From NCBI RefSeq assembly GCF_036090055.1, contig NZ_CP107970.1:3226501-3290500 (forward strand): DNA of 64,000 nt, in the 5' to 3' direction. The notes below the pieces were generated by a model. It did not search any database. It was not told where the DNA came from and was given only the letters and a program-made list of their open reading frames with translations. The first letter of the stretch is position 1. Each line of letters opens with the position of its first letter. The stretch is from Nocardioides sp. NBC_00368. GTDB taxonomy: Bacteria; Actinomycetota; Actinomycetes; Propionibacteriales; Nocardioidaceae. A program made the translations under genes and the position numbers. This document shows, in pieces, positions 18,301 through 25,304 of this stretch.

Positions 18301-18715
18301 CGGGCTGCGCGAGGGCGAGGAGCACGTCGTCGAGATCTCCGAGGGCAAGACGGTGATCTTCGGTCTCACCGCCGTCTCCGAGCCCGACGAGCGCGGCATC
18401 CGCACCGTCATGGCGACGATCAACGGCCACCTGCGCCCGATCGGCGTGCGTGACCGCTCCGTCGCCGCCGAGGTCGCCGCCGCCGAGAAGGCCGACCCCG
18501 CCGTACCGGGCCAGGTCGCGGCGCCGTTCCAGGGTGTCGTCACCATCACCGTCGCGGCCGGCGAGTCGGTCAAGGCCGGCGACACCGTCGCCACCATCGA
18601 GGCGATGAAGATGGAGGCCGCCATCACCGCCCCCATCGACGGCACCGTCTCGCGCCTCGCGTTCTCCGCCACCCAGGCCGTCGACGGCGGCGACCTGGTG
18701 CTCGTGCTCGGCTGA
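15338..18715 (+). CDS. pyc: Pyruvate carboxylase
   Basis: About 1125 residues, full length for the family. The start is ATG 15338 (MFKKVLVANRGE); GTG 15329 is an alternative. Domains are biotin carboxylase (1-450; VAGGGGRGMRRV, FIEMNPRIQVEH), carboxyltransferase (about 530-800; VTDTTFRDAHQSLLATR, HLHTHDTAGGQ), the PYC central domain, and the biotinyl domain at the C-terminus with EAMKMEA (Lys about 1091). It carboxylates pyruvate to oxaloacetate with ATP and bicarbonate, the anaplerotic entry to the TCA cycle. It is transcribed alone; the divergent upstream gene encodes a secreted protein. Confidence 0.97.
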   Translation: MFKKVLVANRGEIAIRAFRAGFELGAKTVAVFPYEDRGSEHRLKADEAYQIGELGHPIRAYLDPNAIVEVAKQSGADAIYPGYGFLSENPALAEACARAGITFIGPSAEVLTLTGNKATAIAAAKAAGVPTLQSVEPSTDVDQLVSAASALPYPLFVKAVAGGGGRGMRRVDDPEKLREAVETCMREGEAAFGDPTVFIEQAVVEPRHIEVQILADGEGNVIHLFERDCSVQRRHQKVVEIAPAPNLDPELRERICADAVRFAKEIGYSCAGTVEFLLDPAGNYVFIEMNPRIQVEHTVTEEVTDVDLVRSQMRIAAGETLADLGLSQDSVQLRGAAMQCRITTEDPANNFRPDTGMITTYRSPGGAGIRVDGGTTYAGAEVSPHFDSMLAKLTCRGRTFEDAVTRARRAVAEFRIRGVATNIPFLQALLDDPDFIAGSITTSFIETHPQLLTARASGDRGTKLLTYLADVTVNQPHGAAPVSLHPSSKLPAVDLSIAPPAGSRDLLRELGPEGFAAALRAQEAVAVTDTTFRDAHQSLLATRVRTTDLLGVAGHVARLTPQLWSMEAWGGATYDVALRFLSEDPWERLAQLREAIPNINLQMLLRGRNTVGYTPYPTEVTDAFVSEAAETGIDVFRIFDALNDVSQMRPAIDAVRSTGTAVAEVALCYTGDLSSPDEKLYTLDYYLRLAEEIVSAGAHVLAIKDMAGLLRAPAARTLVTALRERFDLPVHLHTHDTAGGQLATLTAAIEAGVDAVDAATASMAGTTSQPPLSSLVAATDHTPRATGLSLAAVNSLEPYWEAVRRVYAPFESGLPAPTGRVYRHEIPGGQLSNLRQQAIALGLGEKFEQIEDMYAAANQILGRVPKVTPSSKVIGDLALSLVAAGADPTAFEADPAAYDIPASVIGFLNGELGDPPGGWPEPFRSKATAGRTWKEPSPSLSAEDAAGLVSDRRGTLNRLLFPGPTKDFNEARSKWGDVSVISTLDYLYGLREGEEHVVEISEGKTVIFGLTAVSEPDERGIRTVMATINGHLRPIGVRDRSVAAEVAAAEKADPAVPGQVAAPFQGVVTITVAAGESVKAGDTVATIEAMKMEAAITAPIDGTVSRLAFSATQAVDGGDLVLVLG

Positions 18716-18730
18716 GCCGAGACGTCAGCG

Positions 18731-18772
18731 GCGTCGGCCGAGATGGCACCTCGGTGCCATCTCGGCCGACGC
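18731..18772. terminator. Perfect 20-bp-arm hairpin between convergent pyc and erm
   Basis: Arms at 18731-18750 and 18753-18772 with a two-base centre (TC). There is no T-tract on either strand. Its position between the two convergent gene ends fits bidirectional termination. Confidence 0.65.
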
Positions 18773-18791
18773 GCGCGCCTTCTCGGCAGGA

Positions 18792-19550
18792 TCAGAGCGC
18801 TGCGTACGCCTCGGCCCAGTCCTCCGCCCGCAGGTCACGCGGCAGCACGGGCGCGTGAGATCGCCGGCGCCGCCGGGCGATCCGATGGGCGAGCGCACCG
18901 GGGACGCCGTTGCGGCGCAGGATCTCGGCGACCCCGCGGCCGCGGCTGCTGAAGACCTTCGCGACCCACGACTGGAAGTCGCGGCGTTCGGACTCGGGAA
19001 GCAGCGGCTCCCGGCGCCGGTCGACGAGCAGCAGCCCGCCGTCGACGTTGGGCCGCGGACGGAAGGCCGTCGACGGGACGCGCCGGTCGAGGGTGAAGGT
19101 GAACCACGGCCACCACTGCGCGGTGAGCTGGGTCGTACCGCCTACCCCCGCGCGCTTGCGGGCGACCTCCCACTGGGTGAGGAGCACGGCGTGACGCCAC
19201 GTCGTCGAGGCGAGCAGGTGGCGCAGGATCGGTGTGGTCAGGTGGAACGGGACGTTGGAGACGACGACCGCGTCCTGAGGTGGCGCGTGCCGCAGGATGT
19301 CGCCTTCGGCGATACACACGTGCGTACCGATCCGTCGGCGCAGGTCGGCCGCGCGGCGGGAGTCGATCTCGACCCCCTGCAGCGGCCGGCCCAGCTCGGC
19401 CAGCGCCAGCGTGACGGCACCGTTGCCGGTGCCCCACTCGACCAGCGGACCCTGCCGCTGCGAGACGAGATGGACGATGCGGTCGACTGTCGACCTGTCG
19501 GTGAGAAAGTTCTGGCCGAGCTCGTGCCGGCCAGGGCGTACGTCGGGCAT
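18792..19550 (-). CDS. erm: Erm-type 23S rRNA adenine N6-methyltransferase
   Basis: 252 residues from ATG 19550 with GAGGAG five bases upstream. The N-terminus HELGQNFLTD and SAM-binding VEWGTGNGAVTLALAE are shared by KsgA and Erm. The catalytic motif reads VVSNVPFHLTTPILRHLL; NVPF with this tail is the Erm form, whereas KsgA usually has NLPYN. Erm enzymes methylate A2058 of 23S rRNA and give macrolide, lincosamide and streptogramin B resistance. The Arg-rich C-terminal region (HRIARRRRRSHAP) would bind RNA. An upstream 15-codon reading with a +x+ arrest-like end suggests macrolide-inducible control. A 16S KsgA role cannot be wholly excluded, but the leader argues against it. Confidence 0.85.
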   Translation of the reverse strand: MPDVRPGRHELGQNFLTDRSTVDRIVHLVSQRQGPLVEWGTGNGAVTLALAELGRPLQGVEIDSRRAADLRRRIGTHVCIAEGDILRHAPPQDAVVVSNVPFHLTTPILRHLLASTTWRHAVLLTQWEVARKRAGVGGTTQLTAQWWPWFTFTLDRRVPSTAFRPRPNVDGGLLLVDRRREPLLPESERRDFQSWVAKVFSSRGRGVAEILRRNGVPGALAHRIARRRRRSHAPVLPRDLRAEDWAEAYAAL

Positions 19551-19554
19551 GGAT

Positions 19555-19612
19555 GCTCCTCGAGACAGAAGGAGCCGGGCGGCATGCGGGTAGCACTCGA
19601 GAGCCGCCCGGC
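19555..19612 (-). promoter_or_regulatory. erm attenuator: hairpin and SD-sequestering segment
   Basis: A 10-bp perfect stem forms between 19574-19583 and 19603-19612. The segment at 19596-19604 (GCTCTCGAG on the minus strand) can also pair, with one bulge, with 19555-19564, which holds the erm Shine-Dalgarno GAGGAG (19556-19561). The two pairings use overlapping bases, so they are alternative states. Confidence 0.5.
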
Positions 19613-19654
19613 AGGGTGCCAGGTGGCGGCGCGAATGCGACGAGTGCTTCGGTG

Positions 19655-19683
19655 GGATCCGCGCCGTCAGCGGCGGCGGATCC
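19655..19683 (-). promoter_or_regulatory. Hairpin overlapping the end of the erm leader reading
   Basis: Arms 19655-19666 and 19671-19683 pair over 12 bp with one bulged base, around a TCAG loop that contains the leader stop codon. The 5' arm on the minus strand is made of the leader's last codons (Arg-Ile-Arg-Arg-Arg), so a ribosome stalled there would open it. Confidence 0.5.
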
Positions 19684-19714
19684 GGACGAACAACGTCATG
19701 CAGCAGTTACCCAT
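19667..19714 (-). CDS. Putative erm leader peptide (15 aa)
   Basis: The reading on the minus strand from ATG 19714 is MGNCCMTLFVRIRRR then TGA. The end contains Arg-Ile-Arg and Arg-Arg-Arg, matching the +x+ motif at which macrolide-bound ribosomes stall (known from Erm and other resistance leaders). The stop is 116 bases before the erm start, and hairpins lie over its last codons and over the erm SD. An internal ATG (codon 6) would give a 10-residue version. No clear SD is seen ahead of it. Translation is not proven. Confidence 0.5.
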   Translation of the reverse strand: MGNCCMTLFVRIRRR

Positions 19715-19766
19715 GGCGGTCACGCTAGCGAAGCCGCGGCCCCGCTCGCACACCGTTTATAGATGA

Positions 19767-19826
19767 CCGAATCTGCAGTTGTGGGCGACGAAACGTTCGT
19801 TTCGTCGCCCACAACTGCAGATTCGG
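19767..19826. terminator. Perfect 28-bp-arm hairpin downstream of the quinone reductase gene
   Basis: Arms 19767-19794 and 19799-19826 are fully complementary with a four-base loop (GTTC). It begins 15 bases after the stop of the gene ending at 19841 (minus strand) and lies just upstream of the erm leader, so it should insulate erm from read-through. No T-tract. Confidence 0.7.
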
Positions 19827-19840
19827 CCCGCCAGAAGTGC

Positions 19841-21241
19841 CTACTCGACGTGGTGGAGGCGGCGGGCGGCCTCGGCGGTGGAGCCGGAGATCGACGGGTA
19901 GACCGTGAAGGTGTTGGCGATCTGGTCGACCGTCAGCCCGGTGGAGACGGCGAGGGTGATCGGGTGGATGAGCTCGGAGGCGCGGGGGCCGACCACGACG
20001 CCGCCGATGACGACGCCGGTGCCGGGGCGCGAGATCAGCTTCACGAAGCCGTCGGTGATGCCCTGCATCTTGGCCCGAGCATTGCCCTTGAGGTCGAGGC
20101 GCAGGGTGTCGGCGACGACCTCGCCGGAGTCGACCTGGGCCTGGGAGTAGCCCACCGTGGCGATCTCGGGCGAGGTGAAGACGTTGGCCGCGACCTCCTT
20201 GAGGTCCATCGGGATGACCGCGTCGCCGAGGAAGTGGCGCATCGCGATCCGGCCGGCCATGGCAGCGGTCGAGGCGAGCATGAAACCGCCGGTGCAGTCG
20301 CCGGCTGCGTACACGCCATAGGCGGAGGTGCGCGACACCTTGTCGGTGCGGATGAACCCGCCCTCGTCGAGCTCGATGCCGGCCTCCTCCAGGCCGAGGC
20401 CCTCGGTGTTGGGGATCGAGCCGAGCGCGAGGATGCAGTGGCTGCCGGTGACCTCGCGGCCGTCGGTCAGCCGGACCGTGACGACGTCGCCGTCGCGGGT
20501 CACCGACTCCATCCGCGACTTGCTGAGGATGTTCATACCCTGACGCTCGAGTACGTCCTGGAGGACCGTCGCCGCGTCCGCGTCCTCACCGGGGAGGACG
20601 CGGTCGCGCGAGGAGACCAGGGTGACCTGGGAGCCGAGGTTGAGGTAGGCGCTGGCGAACTCCGCGCCGGTGACACCCGAGCCCACCACGATCATGTGCG
20701 AGGGCAGCTCGTCGAGGTCGTAGACCTGCTCCCAGGTCAGGATCCGCTCGCCGTCGGGCTGCGCGGTGGGCAGCACCCGGGGCCGGGCGCCGGTGGCGAT
20801 CAGCACGGCATCGTTCTCGATCGCCTCCTCGCCGCCGTCCTGGGCCCGGGTCGCGATCACCTGGCGCTTGTCGGCGTCGATGCGCCCGGTGCCCTTGACG
20901 ATCCGGATCCCGCGACGGGACAGCCGGCTCTCGATGTCGCTCGACTGCGCGAGCGCGAGCGACTTGACCCGCTTGTTCACGACGCCGAGGTCGGCGTAGA
21001 GCTCGGTGGCCGGGTCACCCTGGTGATCGCGGAAGTGGATGCCCAGGTCGCGGGCGAGCGTCATGTCCGACATCAGCTCGGCCGTGGCGATCAGGGTCTT
21101 GCTCGGCACGCAGTCGGTGAGCACCGCGCTGCCGCCGAGGCCGTCACGGTCGACGACCGTCACCTCCGCCCCGAGCTGCTGCGCGACCAGCGCCGCCTCG
21201 TATCCGCCAGGACCCCCACCAATGATCGTCACCCGCGCCAT
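19841..21241 (-). CDS. lpdA: NAD(P)H-quinone dehydrogenase of the LpdA (Rv3303c) type
   Basis: 466 residues from ATG 21241 (MARVTIIGGGPGGYEAAL). It has FAD- and NAD-binding Rossmann motifs (GGGPGG; VVGSGVTGAEFAS) and the C-terminal dimerisation domain. At the redox site it reads GLGGSAVLTDCVPSKTLI: only one Cys of the CxxxxC pair is present, as in mycobacterial LpdA, which reduces quinones rather than lipoamide. The usual C-terminal His-Glu is also replaced (TVYPSISGSTAEAARRL). So it is not the E3 subunit; the true E3 is at 22529-23929. Probable role: NAD(P)H oxidation and redox-stress defence. Confidence 0.85.
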   Translation of the reverse strand: MARVTIIGGGPGGYEAALVAQQLGAEVTVVDRDGLGGSAVLTDCVPSKTLIATAELMSDMTLARDLGIHFRDHQGDPATELYADLGVVNKRVKSLALAQSSDIESRLSRRGIRIVKGTGRIDADKRQVIATRAQDGGEEAIENDAVLIATGARPRVLPTAQPDGERILTWEQVYDLDELPSHMIVVGSGVTGAEFASAYLNLGSQVTLVSSRDRVLPGEDADAATVLQDVLERQGMNILSKSRMESVTRDGDVVTVRLTDGREVTGSHCILALGSIPNTEGLGLEEAGIELDEGGFIRTDKVSRTSAYGVYAAGDCTGGFMLASTAAMAGRIAMRHFLGDAVIPMDLKEVAANVFTSPEIATVGYSQAQVDSGEVVADTLRLDLKGNARAKMQGITDGFVKLISRPGTGVVIGGVVVGPRASELIHPITLAVSTGLTVDQIANTFTVYPSISGSTAEAARRLHHVE

Positions 21242-21276
21242 GGGCCGCATTCTTCCACGCGCCCTGGAGGGCAGAG

Positions 21277-21807
21277 TCAGCCCATCGTCTTCTGACCGTC
21301 GATGGTCTCCCGGATGATGTCGGCGTGACCGGCGTGCTGGGCGGTCTCGGCCAGGATGTGAGCGATGACGCGGCGGTTGGACCAGCGGGCGCCGGCCTCG
21401 AACCACGGGGCCTCAGGAAGGGCGTGGTCCGCGTCGAGGTCGACGGTGCGGATCAGCTCGTCGGTGGCGGCGGCCACCTTCTCGTACGCCTCGAGCACGC
21501 CCTCCAGCGTCTCGTCGGCGAGCACGAAGTCGGCGGCGAACTCGGCGTACTTCTCCGGGGAGAGCTCCTGCGCGACCGTCCCACGGACGATGAAGTCGGC
21601 CCAGCCCCGCTCGACGCCGGCGACGTGCTTGACGAGACCGCCGAGGCTGAGCGCGGAGGCGGTCGGGGTGAGTCGTGCCTGCTCGTCGGTCAGGTTGCGG
21701 ACGGCGAAGCGCAGGAAGCCGCGGTGCTTGGCCAGCGTCTCCAGCAGGTCGGCGCGCTCGCGCGAGGAGGTGGAGATGTCGGTGGCGGTCACGGCGGTGG
21801 CGGTCAT
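21277..21807 (-). CDS. DinB-family protein (DUF664), putative thiol-dependent enzyme
   Basis: 176 residues with a four-helix-bundle pattern. Metal-ligand histidines are visible in LVKHVAGVERGW (near 60) and HILAETAQHAGHADIIRE (near 150), the usual triad. Actinobacterial members with this GLVKHVAGVE...AQHAGHAD pattern are often mycothiol-dependent transferases or isomerases of unknown substrate. AAGGAG lies ahead of ATG 21807. It is divergent from a small TetR gene, which may regulate it. Confidence 0.85.
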   Translation of the reverse strand: MTATAVTATDISTSSRERADLLETLAKHRGFLRFAVRNLTDEQARLTPTASALSLGGLVKHVAGVERGWADFIVRGTVAQELSPEKYAEFAADFVLADETLEGVLEAYEKVAAATDELIRTVDLDADHALPEAPWFEAGARWSNRRVIAHILAETAQHAGHADIIRETIDGQKTMG

Positions 21808-21916
21808 GGCATGGACTCCTTGGTGGTGTTTCGTTCTGACACCGACAACGCTATGAGTCCTTCAGGTCAGTTTCTGTCCGCATTTGGGTTGGGATCGAAA
21901 AAGATCAGCGGACCAT

Positions 21917-21922
21917 TACCCT
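21917..21922 (+). promoter_or_regulatory. Leaderless -10 box of the tetR gene at 21929
   Basis: TACCCT, six bases, then ATG 21929. Confidence 0.5.
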
Positions 21923-21928
21923 GCTGGG

Positions 21929-22462
21929 ATGACCAGCCCCGCGAACCGGACCCGGAGCGACGCGGTCCGCAACCGCGACCTCCTGGTCTCGGCTGCCCGC
22001 GAAGTGCTCGCCGAGCAGGGTCTCGACGCCCCGATGTCGGCCGTCGCCAAGCGCGCCGGCGTCGGCCAGGGCACCCTCTACCGGCACTTCCCCGACCGGG
22101 CCACCCTGGCCACAGCGGTGCTCGAGGAGAACGTACGCGACATCGAGCAGGTCGCGGCCCGGCCGGACGCGACGCTGGCCGATGTGCTCGGCGTCGTCAC
22201 CTGGCAGATGATCCGTTCGACCGCCTTCGTCGGCATCATCCGGCTCAGCAGCGAGGAGAGCTCGCGGCAGCTCGCCGATCGCGTACGCACCACCATCGAC
22301 GGGCTCCCGAAGGACACCCACGACACCGACGAGGTCATGCTCGCCGTCGCGATGGTCTCTGGCGCGGTGCACGGGCCGACACCCGAGGCACGTGAGGCCA
22401 CCGCCCGACGGGCGTGGGGAATGCTCGGGATCGAGATCGGCCCGGTCACGCCGGGGGTCTAG
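21929..22462 (+). CDS. TetR-family transcriptional regulator
   Basis: 177 residues from ATG 21929. HTH: LDAPMSAVAKRAGVGQGTLYRHFPDRATL around residues 31-58 (in two parts). The C-terminal part is short. The extended reading frame before 21929 is dismissed because the start sits six bases after a -10 box. It is divergent from the DinB-like gene and convergent with lpd. Its ligand is unknown, and no clear palindromic operator was found in the 120-base gap. Confidence 0.88.
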   Translation: MTSPANRTRSDAVRNRDLLVSAAREVLAEQGLDAPMSAVAKRAGVGQGTLYRHFPDRATLATAVLEENVRDIEQVAARPDATLADVLGVVTWQMIRSTAFVGIIRLSSEESSRQLADRVRTTIDGLPKDTHDTDEVMLAVAMVSGAVHGPTPEAREATARRAWGMLGIEIGPVTPGV

Positions 22463-22472
22463 AGGACCCGCA

Positions 22473-22516
22473 GACGTGACGAGGCCCGGATCCGCAGATC
22501 CGGGCCTCGTCACGTC
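22473..22516. terminator. Perfect 19-bp-arm hairpin between convergent tetR and lpd
   Basis: Arms 22473-22491 and 22498-22516, loop CCGCAG. It lies in the 66-base gap between the two gene ends. No T-tract. Confidence 0.7.
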
Positions 22517-22528
22517 AGATCGGTCAGA

Positions 22529-23929
22529 TCAGAGGTTGATCATGTGACCCGCGATGCCCTCGATCGCTTCCTTCATCGCCTCCGAAAGCGTCGGGTGGGC
22601 GAAGACGTTGCGCGCGACCTCGTCGGCGGTCAGGTCCCACTGCTGGGCGAGCGTCAGCGCGGGCAGCAGCTCGGTGACCTCGGGGCCGATCATGTGGGCG
22701 CCGAGGATCTCGTTGTGCTCGGCGTCGGCGACGATCTTCACGAAGCCGACACCCTCGGCCATGCCGCGGGCCTTGCCGTTCGCGGAGAACGGGAAGGAGG
22801 ACGTCTTGACGTCGTAGCCCTTCTCCTTGGCCTGCGCCTCGGAGTAGCCGAACGAGGCGATCTGCGGCTGGCAGAACGTCGCGCGCGGGATCATGTCGAA
22901 GTTGAGCTCCATCGTCTCCGCGTCGGCGATGGTCTCGGCGGCGACGACACCCATCGCCTCGGCGGTGTGGGCGAGCATCAGCTTGCCGGTGCAGTCACCG
23001 ATGGCGTAGACGCCCTCGACATTGGTGCGGCCACGCCCGTCGACCGCGATCGCGCCCCGGTCGGTGAGCTCGACGCCCGTGTTCTCCAGGCCGAAACCCT
23101 CGACCCGCGGGGCGAACCCGAAGGCCGCGAGGAACTTGTCGGCCTCGAGCACCTGCTCCTCGCCGCCGGCAGCAGGAGCCACCCTGACCGTCACGCCGGA
23201 ACCGGTGTCCTCGGCGCCCTTGACGGCGGTCGAGAGCAGCACGTTGATGCCGAGCTTCTTGTACTGCCGCAGCAGCTCCTTGGACACGTCGGCGTCCTCG
23301 GTCGGCACCATCCGGTCGAGGAACTCCACGATCGTGACGTCCACACCGAAGTTCTTCAGCACGTAGGCGAACTCGACGCCGATCGCACCCGAGCCGCCGA
23401 TGATGATCGAGCTGGGCAGCTGCTCGGTGAGGATCTGCTCCTCGTAGGTCACGATGTTCTGCCCGTTGGGCTCGACACCCGGGACCGAGCGGACGGTCGC
23501 ACCGGTGCCGATGATGAGGTTGTCGAAGGTGTAGGAGCTCTTCGCACCGTCGTTGCCCTCGACGTCGATCGACTTCGGTCCGGCGAGGGTGCCCCAGCCG
23601 TCGATCTCGGTGATCTTGTTCTTCTTCATCAGGTAGTGCACGCCCTTGGCGCTCGCGTCGGCCACGCTGCGGCTGCGCTTCCACGTCGCACCGAAGTCCA
23701 TGGTCGCGTCCCCCGAGATCCCGAAGGTCTTCTTCTCGTGGGTGATGATGTGCGCGATCTCAGCATTGCGGAGCAGCGCCTTGGAGGGGATACAGCCGAC
23801 GTTGAGGCAGACACCACCCCAGTACTGCTTCTCGACGACGGCGACGGACTTGCCGAGCTGAGCGGCACGGATGGCGGCGACGTAGCCACCGGGGCCAGCG
23901 CCGAGGACGAGGACATCAAAGTGGGTCAC
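22529..23929 (-). CDS. lpd: Dihydrolipoyl dehydrogenase (E3)
   Basis: 466 residues from GTG 23929, which lies six bases after TACCCT on the minus strand. FAD motif VLGAGPGGYVAAIRAAQLG; redox disulfide GGVCLNVGCIPSKALL with both cysteines; NAD motif IIGGSGAIGVEFAYVL; and C-terminal active-site HPTLSEAMKEA with the catalytic His-Pro. It reoxidises dihydrolipoamide in pyruvate and 2-oxoglutarate dehydrogenase complexes and the glycine cleavage system. It stands alone without E1/E2 genes, as is usual in actinobacteria. Confidence 0.96.
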   Translation of the reverse strand: MTHFDVLVLGAGPGGYVAAIRAAQLGKSVAVVEKQYWGGVCLNVGCIPSKALLRNAEIAHIITHEKKTFGISGDATMDFGATWKRSRSVADASAKGVHYLMKKNKITEIDGWGTLAGPKSIDVEGNDGAKSSYTFDNLIIGTGATVRSVPGVEPNGQNIVTYEEQILTEQLPSSIIIGGSGAIGVEFAYVLKNFGVDVTIVEFLDRMVPTEDADVSKELLRQYKKLGINVLLSTAVKGAEDTGSGVTVRVAPAAGGEEQVLEADKFLAAFGFAPRVEGFGLENTGVELTDRGAIAVDGRGRTNVEGVYAIGDCTGKLMLAHTAEAMGVVAAETIADAETMELNFDMIPRATFCQPQIASFGYSEAQAKEKGYDVKTSSFPFSANGKARGMAEGVGFVKIVADAEHNEILGAHMIGPEVTELLPALTLAQQWDLTADEVARNVFAHPTLSEAMKEAIEGIAGHMINL

Positions 23930-23935
23930 ACATCA

Positions 23936-23941
23936 AGGGTA
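23936..23941 (-). promoter_or_regulatory. Leaderless -10 box of lpd
   Basis: On the minus strand TACCCT, six bases (TGATGT), then GTG 23929. Confidence 0.55.
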
Positions 23942-24000
23942 GACCGCCATTAGCAGATAGATCCCAAGCGGGTGAGGACTGGGCGGTAACCTCGTGACCT

Positions 24001-24453
24001 GTGACTCTCTACGCGGCCTATGGCGTCAATCTCGACCCGGCGCTGATGAGTGAGCGGTGTCCGCATTCGCCGTTGCGTACGACCGGGTGGCTGGACGGTT
24101 GGCGGCTCACCTTCGGGGGCGAGGACAACGTGCTCGGCGACGGCCCGACGACCACGATCGTCCCAGACCCGTTCGAGCAGGTCTTCGTCGCGGTCTACGA
24201 CGTGGTGGACCAGGACATGGAGGCCTTGGAGAAGTGGGAGCTGGCCGACATCGGCCTCTACTTCAAGACCAAGGTTCGGATCGCCGCGCTCACGGGGGAG
24301 CTGCTCTGCGAGACCTACGTGCTGGACACGTACGAGGGTGGCATCCCCTACGCGCGCCACCTGGGCGCGCTGGCCGACGCCGCCGAGGCGGCCGGGGCGC
24401 CCGACGACTACGTGCATGCGCTGCGTACGCGTCCGTGCCGGTCAAACGACTGA
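24001..24453 (+). CDS. Gamma-glutamylcyclotransferase-fold protein
   Basis: 150 residues from GTG 24001. The start LYAAYGVNLDPALMSERCP is the YxSYGxN nucleotide/gamma-glutamyl-binding motif of the GGCT-like fold, and WRLTFGGE and EALEKWE follow; the latter carries the likely general-base Glu. Family members act on gamma-glutamyl or related isopeptide amines; the substrate here is not clear. It lies 71 bases after the divergent lpd start and just upstream of punA, which has its own leaderless promoter. Confidence 0.75.
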   Translation: MTLYAAYGVNLDPALMSERCPHSPLRTTGWLDGWRLTFGGEDNVLGDGPTTTIVPDPFEQVFVAVYDVVDQDMEALEKWELADIGLYFKTKVRIAALTGELLCETYVLDTYEGGIPYARHLGALADAAEAAGAPDDYVHALRTRPCRSND

Positions 24454-24460
24454 GCGAGTC

Positions 24461-24466
24461 TAGAAT
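24461..24466 (+). promoter_or_regulatory. Leaderless -10 box of punA
   Basis: TAGAAT followed by six bases and GTG 24473. Confidence 0.6.
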
Positions 24467-24472
24467 CAGCGA

Positions 24473-25270
24473 GTGACCACGCCTTACGAACTCGCCAAGG
24501 AAGCCGCCGCCGCGCTCGCGGAGAAGACCGGCGTACGGACGCACGACATCGCGCTGGTGCTGGGCTCGGGCTGGCTGCCCGCCGCCGAGGCGCTCGGCGA
24601 GGACTACACCGAGATCGCCACCACCGACCTGCCCGGTTTCAGCGCCGCCGCGGTCGCGGGTCACAGCGGCAAGATCCGCTCGATCCGGTCGGCTTCCGGG
24701 CAGAATCTGCTGGTCTTCCTCAGCCGCACGCACTACTACGAGGGCAAGGGTGTCTCGGCGGTGGTGCACCCGGTCCGGACCGCTGCCGCGGCCGGCTGCG
24801 AGACCATCGTGCTCACCAACGGCTGCGGCGGGCTCAACCCGTCCTGGTCGCCGGGCACTCCCGTCCTGATCCGCGACCACATCAATCTGACCGCGGCGTC
24901 TCCGCTGGTCGGCGCCAACTTCGTCGACCTCACCGACCTCTACTCAGCGCGTCTGCGGGGTCTCGCCAAGGAGGTGGACGCCTCGCTCGACGAGGGCGTG
25001 TACGTCCAGTTCCCCGGACCCCACTACGAGACCCCCGCCGAGGTGAAGATGGCCGGCATCATCGGCGGAGACCTGGTCGGCATGTCGACCACCCTCGAGG
25101 CGATCGCGGCCCGCGAGGCCAAGATGGAGATCCTCGGGATCTCGCTGGTCACGAATCTGGCCGCCGGTATCTCCGACCAGCCGCTCGACCACGCCGAGGT
25201 CCTCGAGGCCGGCCGCAGCGCCGCCACCCGGATGGGCGCGCTTCTCGGCGACCTGTTGCCCAAGATCTGA
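24473..25270 (+). CDS. punA: Purine-nucleoside phosphorylase (trimeric type)
   Basis: 265 residues from GTG 24473. LVLGSGWLP and GHSGK form the phosphate-binding site, RTHYYEG and NGCGGLNPSW match the trimeric PNP signature, and FPGPHYETPAE and LVGMSTTLEA (catalytic Asn is in the following TNLAAG) complete it. It cleaves (deoxy)guanosine and inosine to base plus (deoxy)ribose-1-phosphate. The phosphosugar mutase 34 bases downstream and deoC nearby continue the pentose route. Confidence 0.95.
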   Translation: MTTPYELAKEAAAALAEKTGVRTHDIALVLGSGWLPAAEALGEDYTEIATTDLPGFSAAAVAGHSGKIRSIRSASGQNLLVFLSRTHYYEGKGVSAVVHPVRTAAAAGCETIVLTNGCGGLNPSWSPGTPVLIRDHINLTAASPLVGANFVDLTDLYSARLRGLAKEVDASLDEGVYVQFPGPHYETPAEVKMAGIIGGDLVGMSTTLEAIAAREAKMEILGISLVTNLAAGISDQPLDHAEVLEAGRSAATRMGALLGDLLPKI

Positions 25271-25291
25271 GCCTCCGGGCACCCGATGACC

Positions 25292-25297
25292 TAGGGT
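25292..25297 (+). promoter_or_regulatory. Leaderless -10 box of the phosphosugar mutase gene
   Basis: TAGGGT, seven bases, then ATG 25305. Confidence 0.5.
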
Positions 25298-25304
25298 CTG
25301 GTCC

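Noticed and set aside
18792..19550. 16S rRNA dimethyltransferase KsgA
   Set aside because: The catalytic motif is NVPF with TTPILRHLL, the Erm form; KsgA normally reads NLPYN. The leader region also supports Erm.
19841..21241. A second dihydrolipoyl dehydrogenase (E3)
   Set aside because: One Cys of the redox pair is missing, so E3 activity is unlikely; quinone reductase is the better call.
21277..21807. DinB as DNA polymerase IV
   Set aside because: It is the DinB-fold (DUF664) helical bundle, unrelated to polymerase IV.
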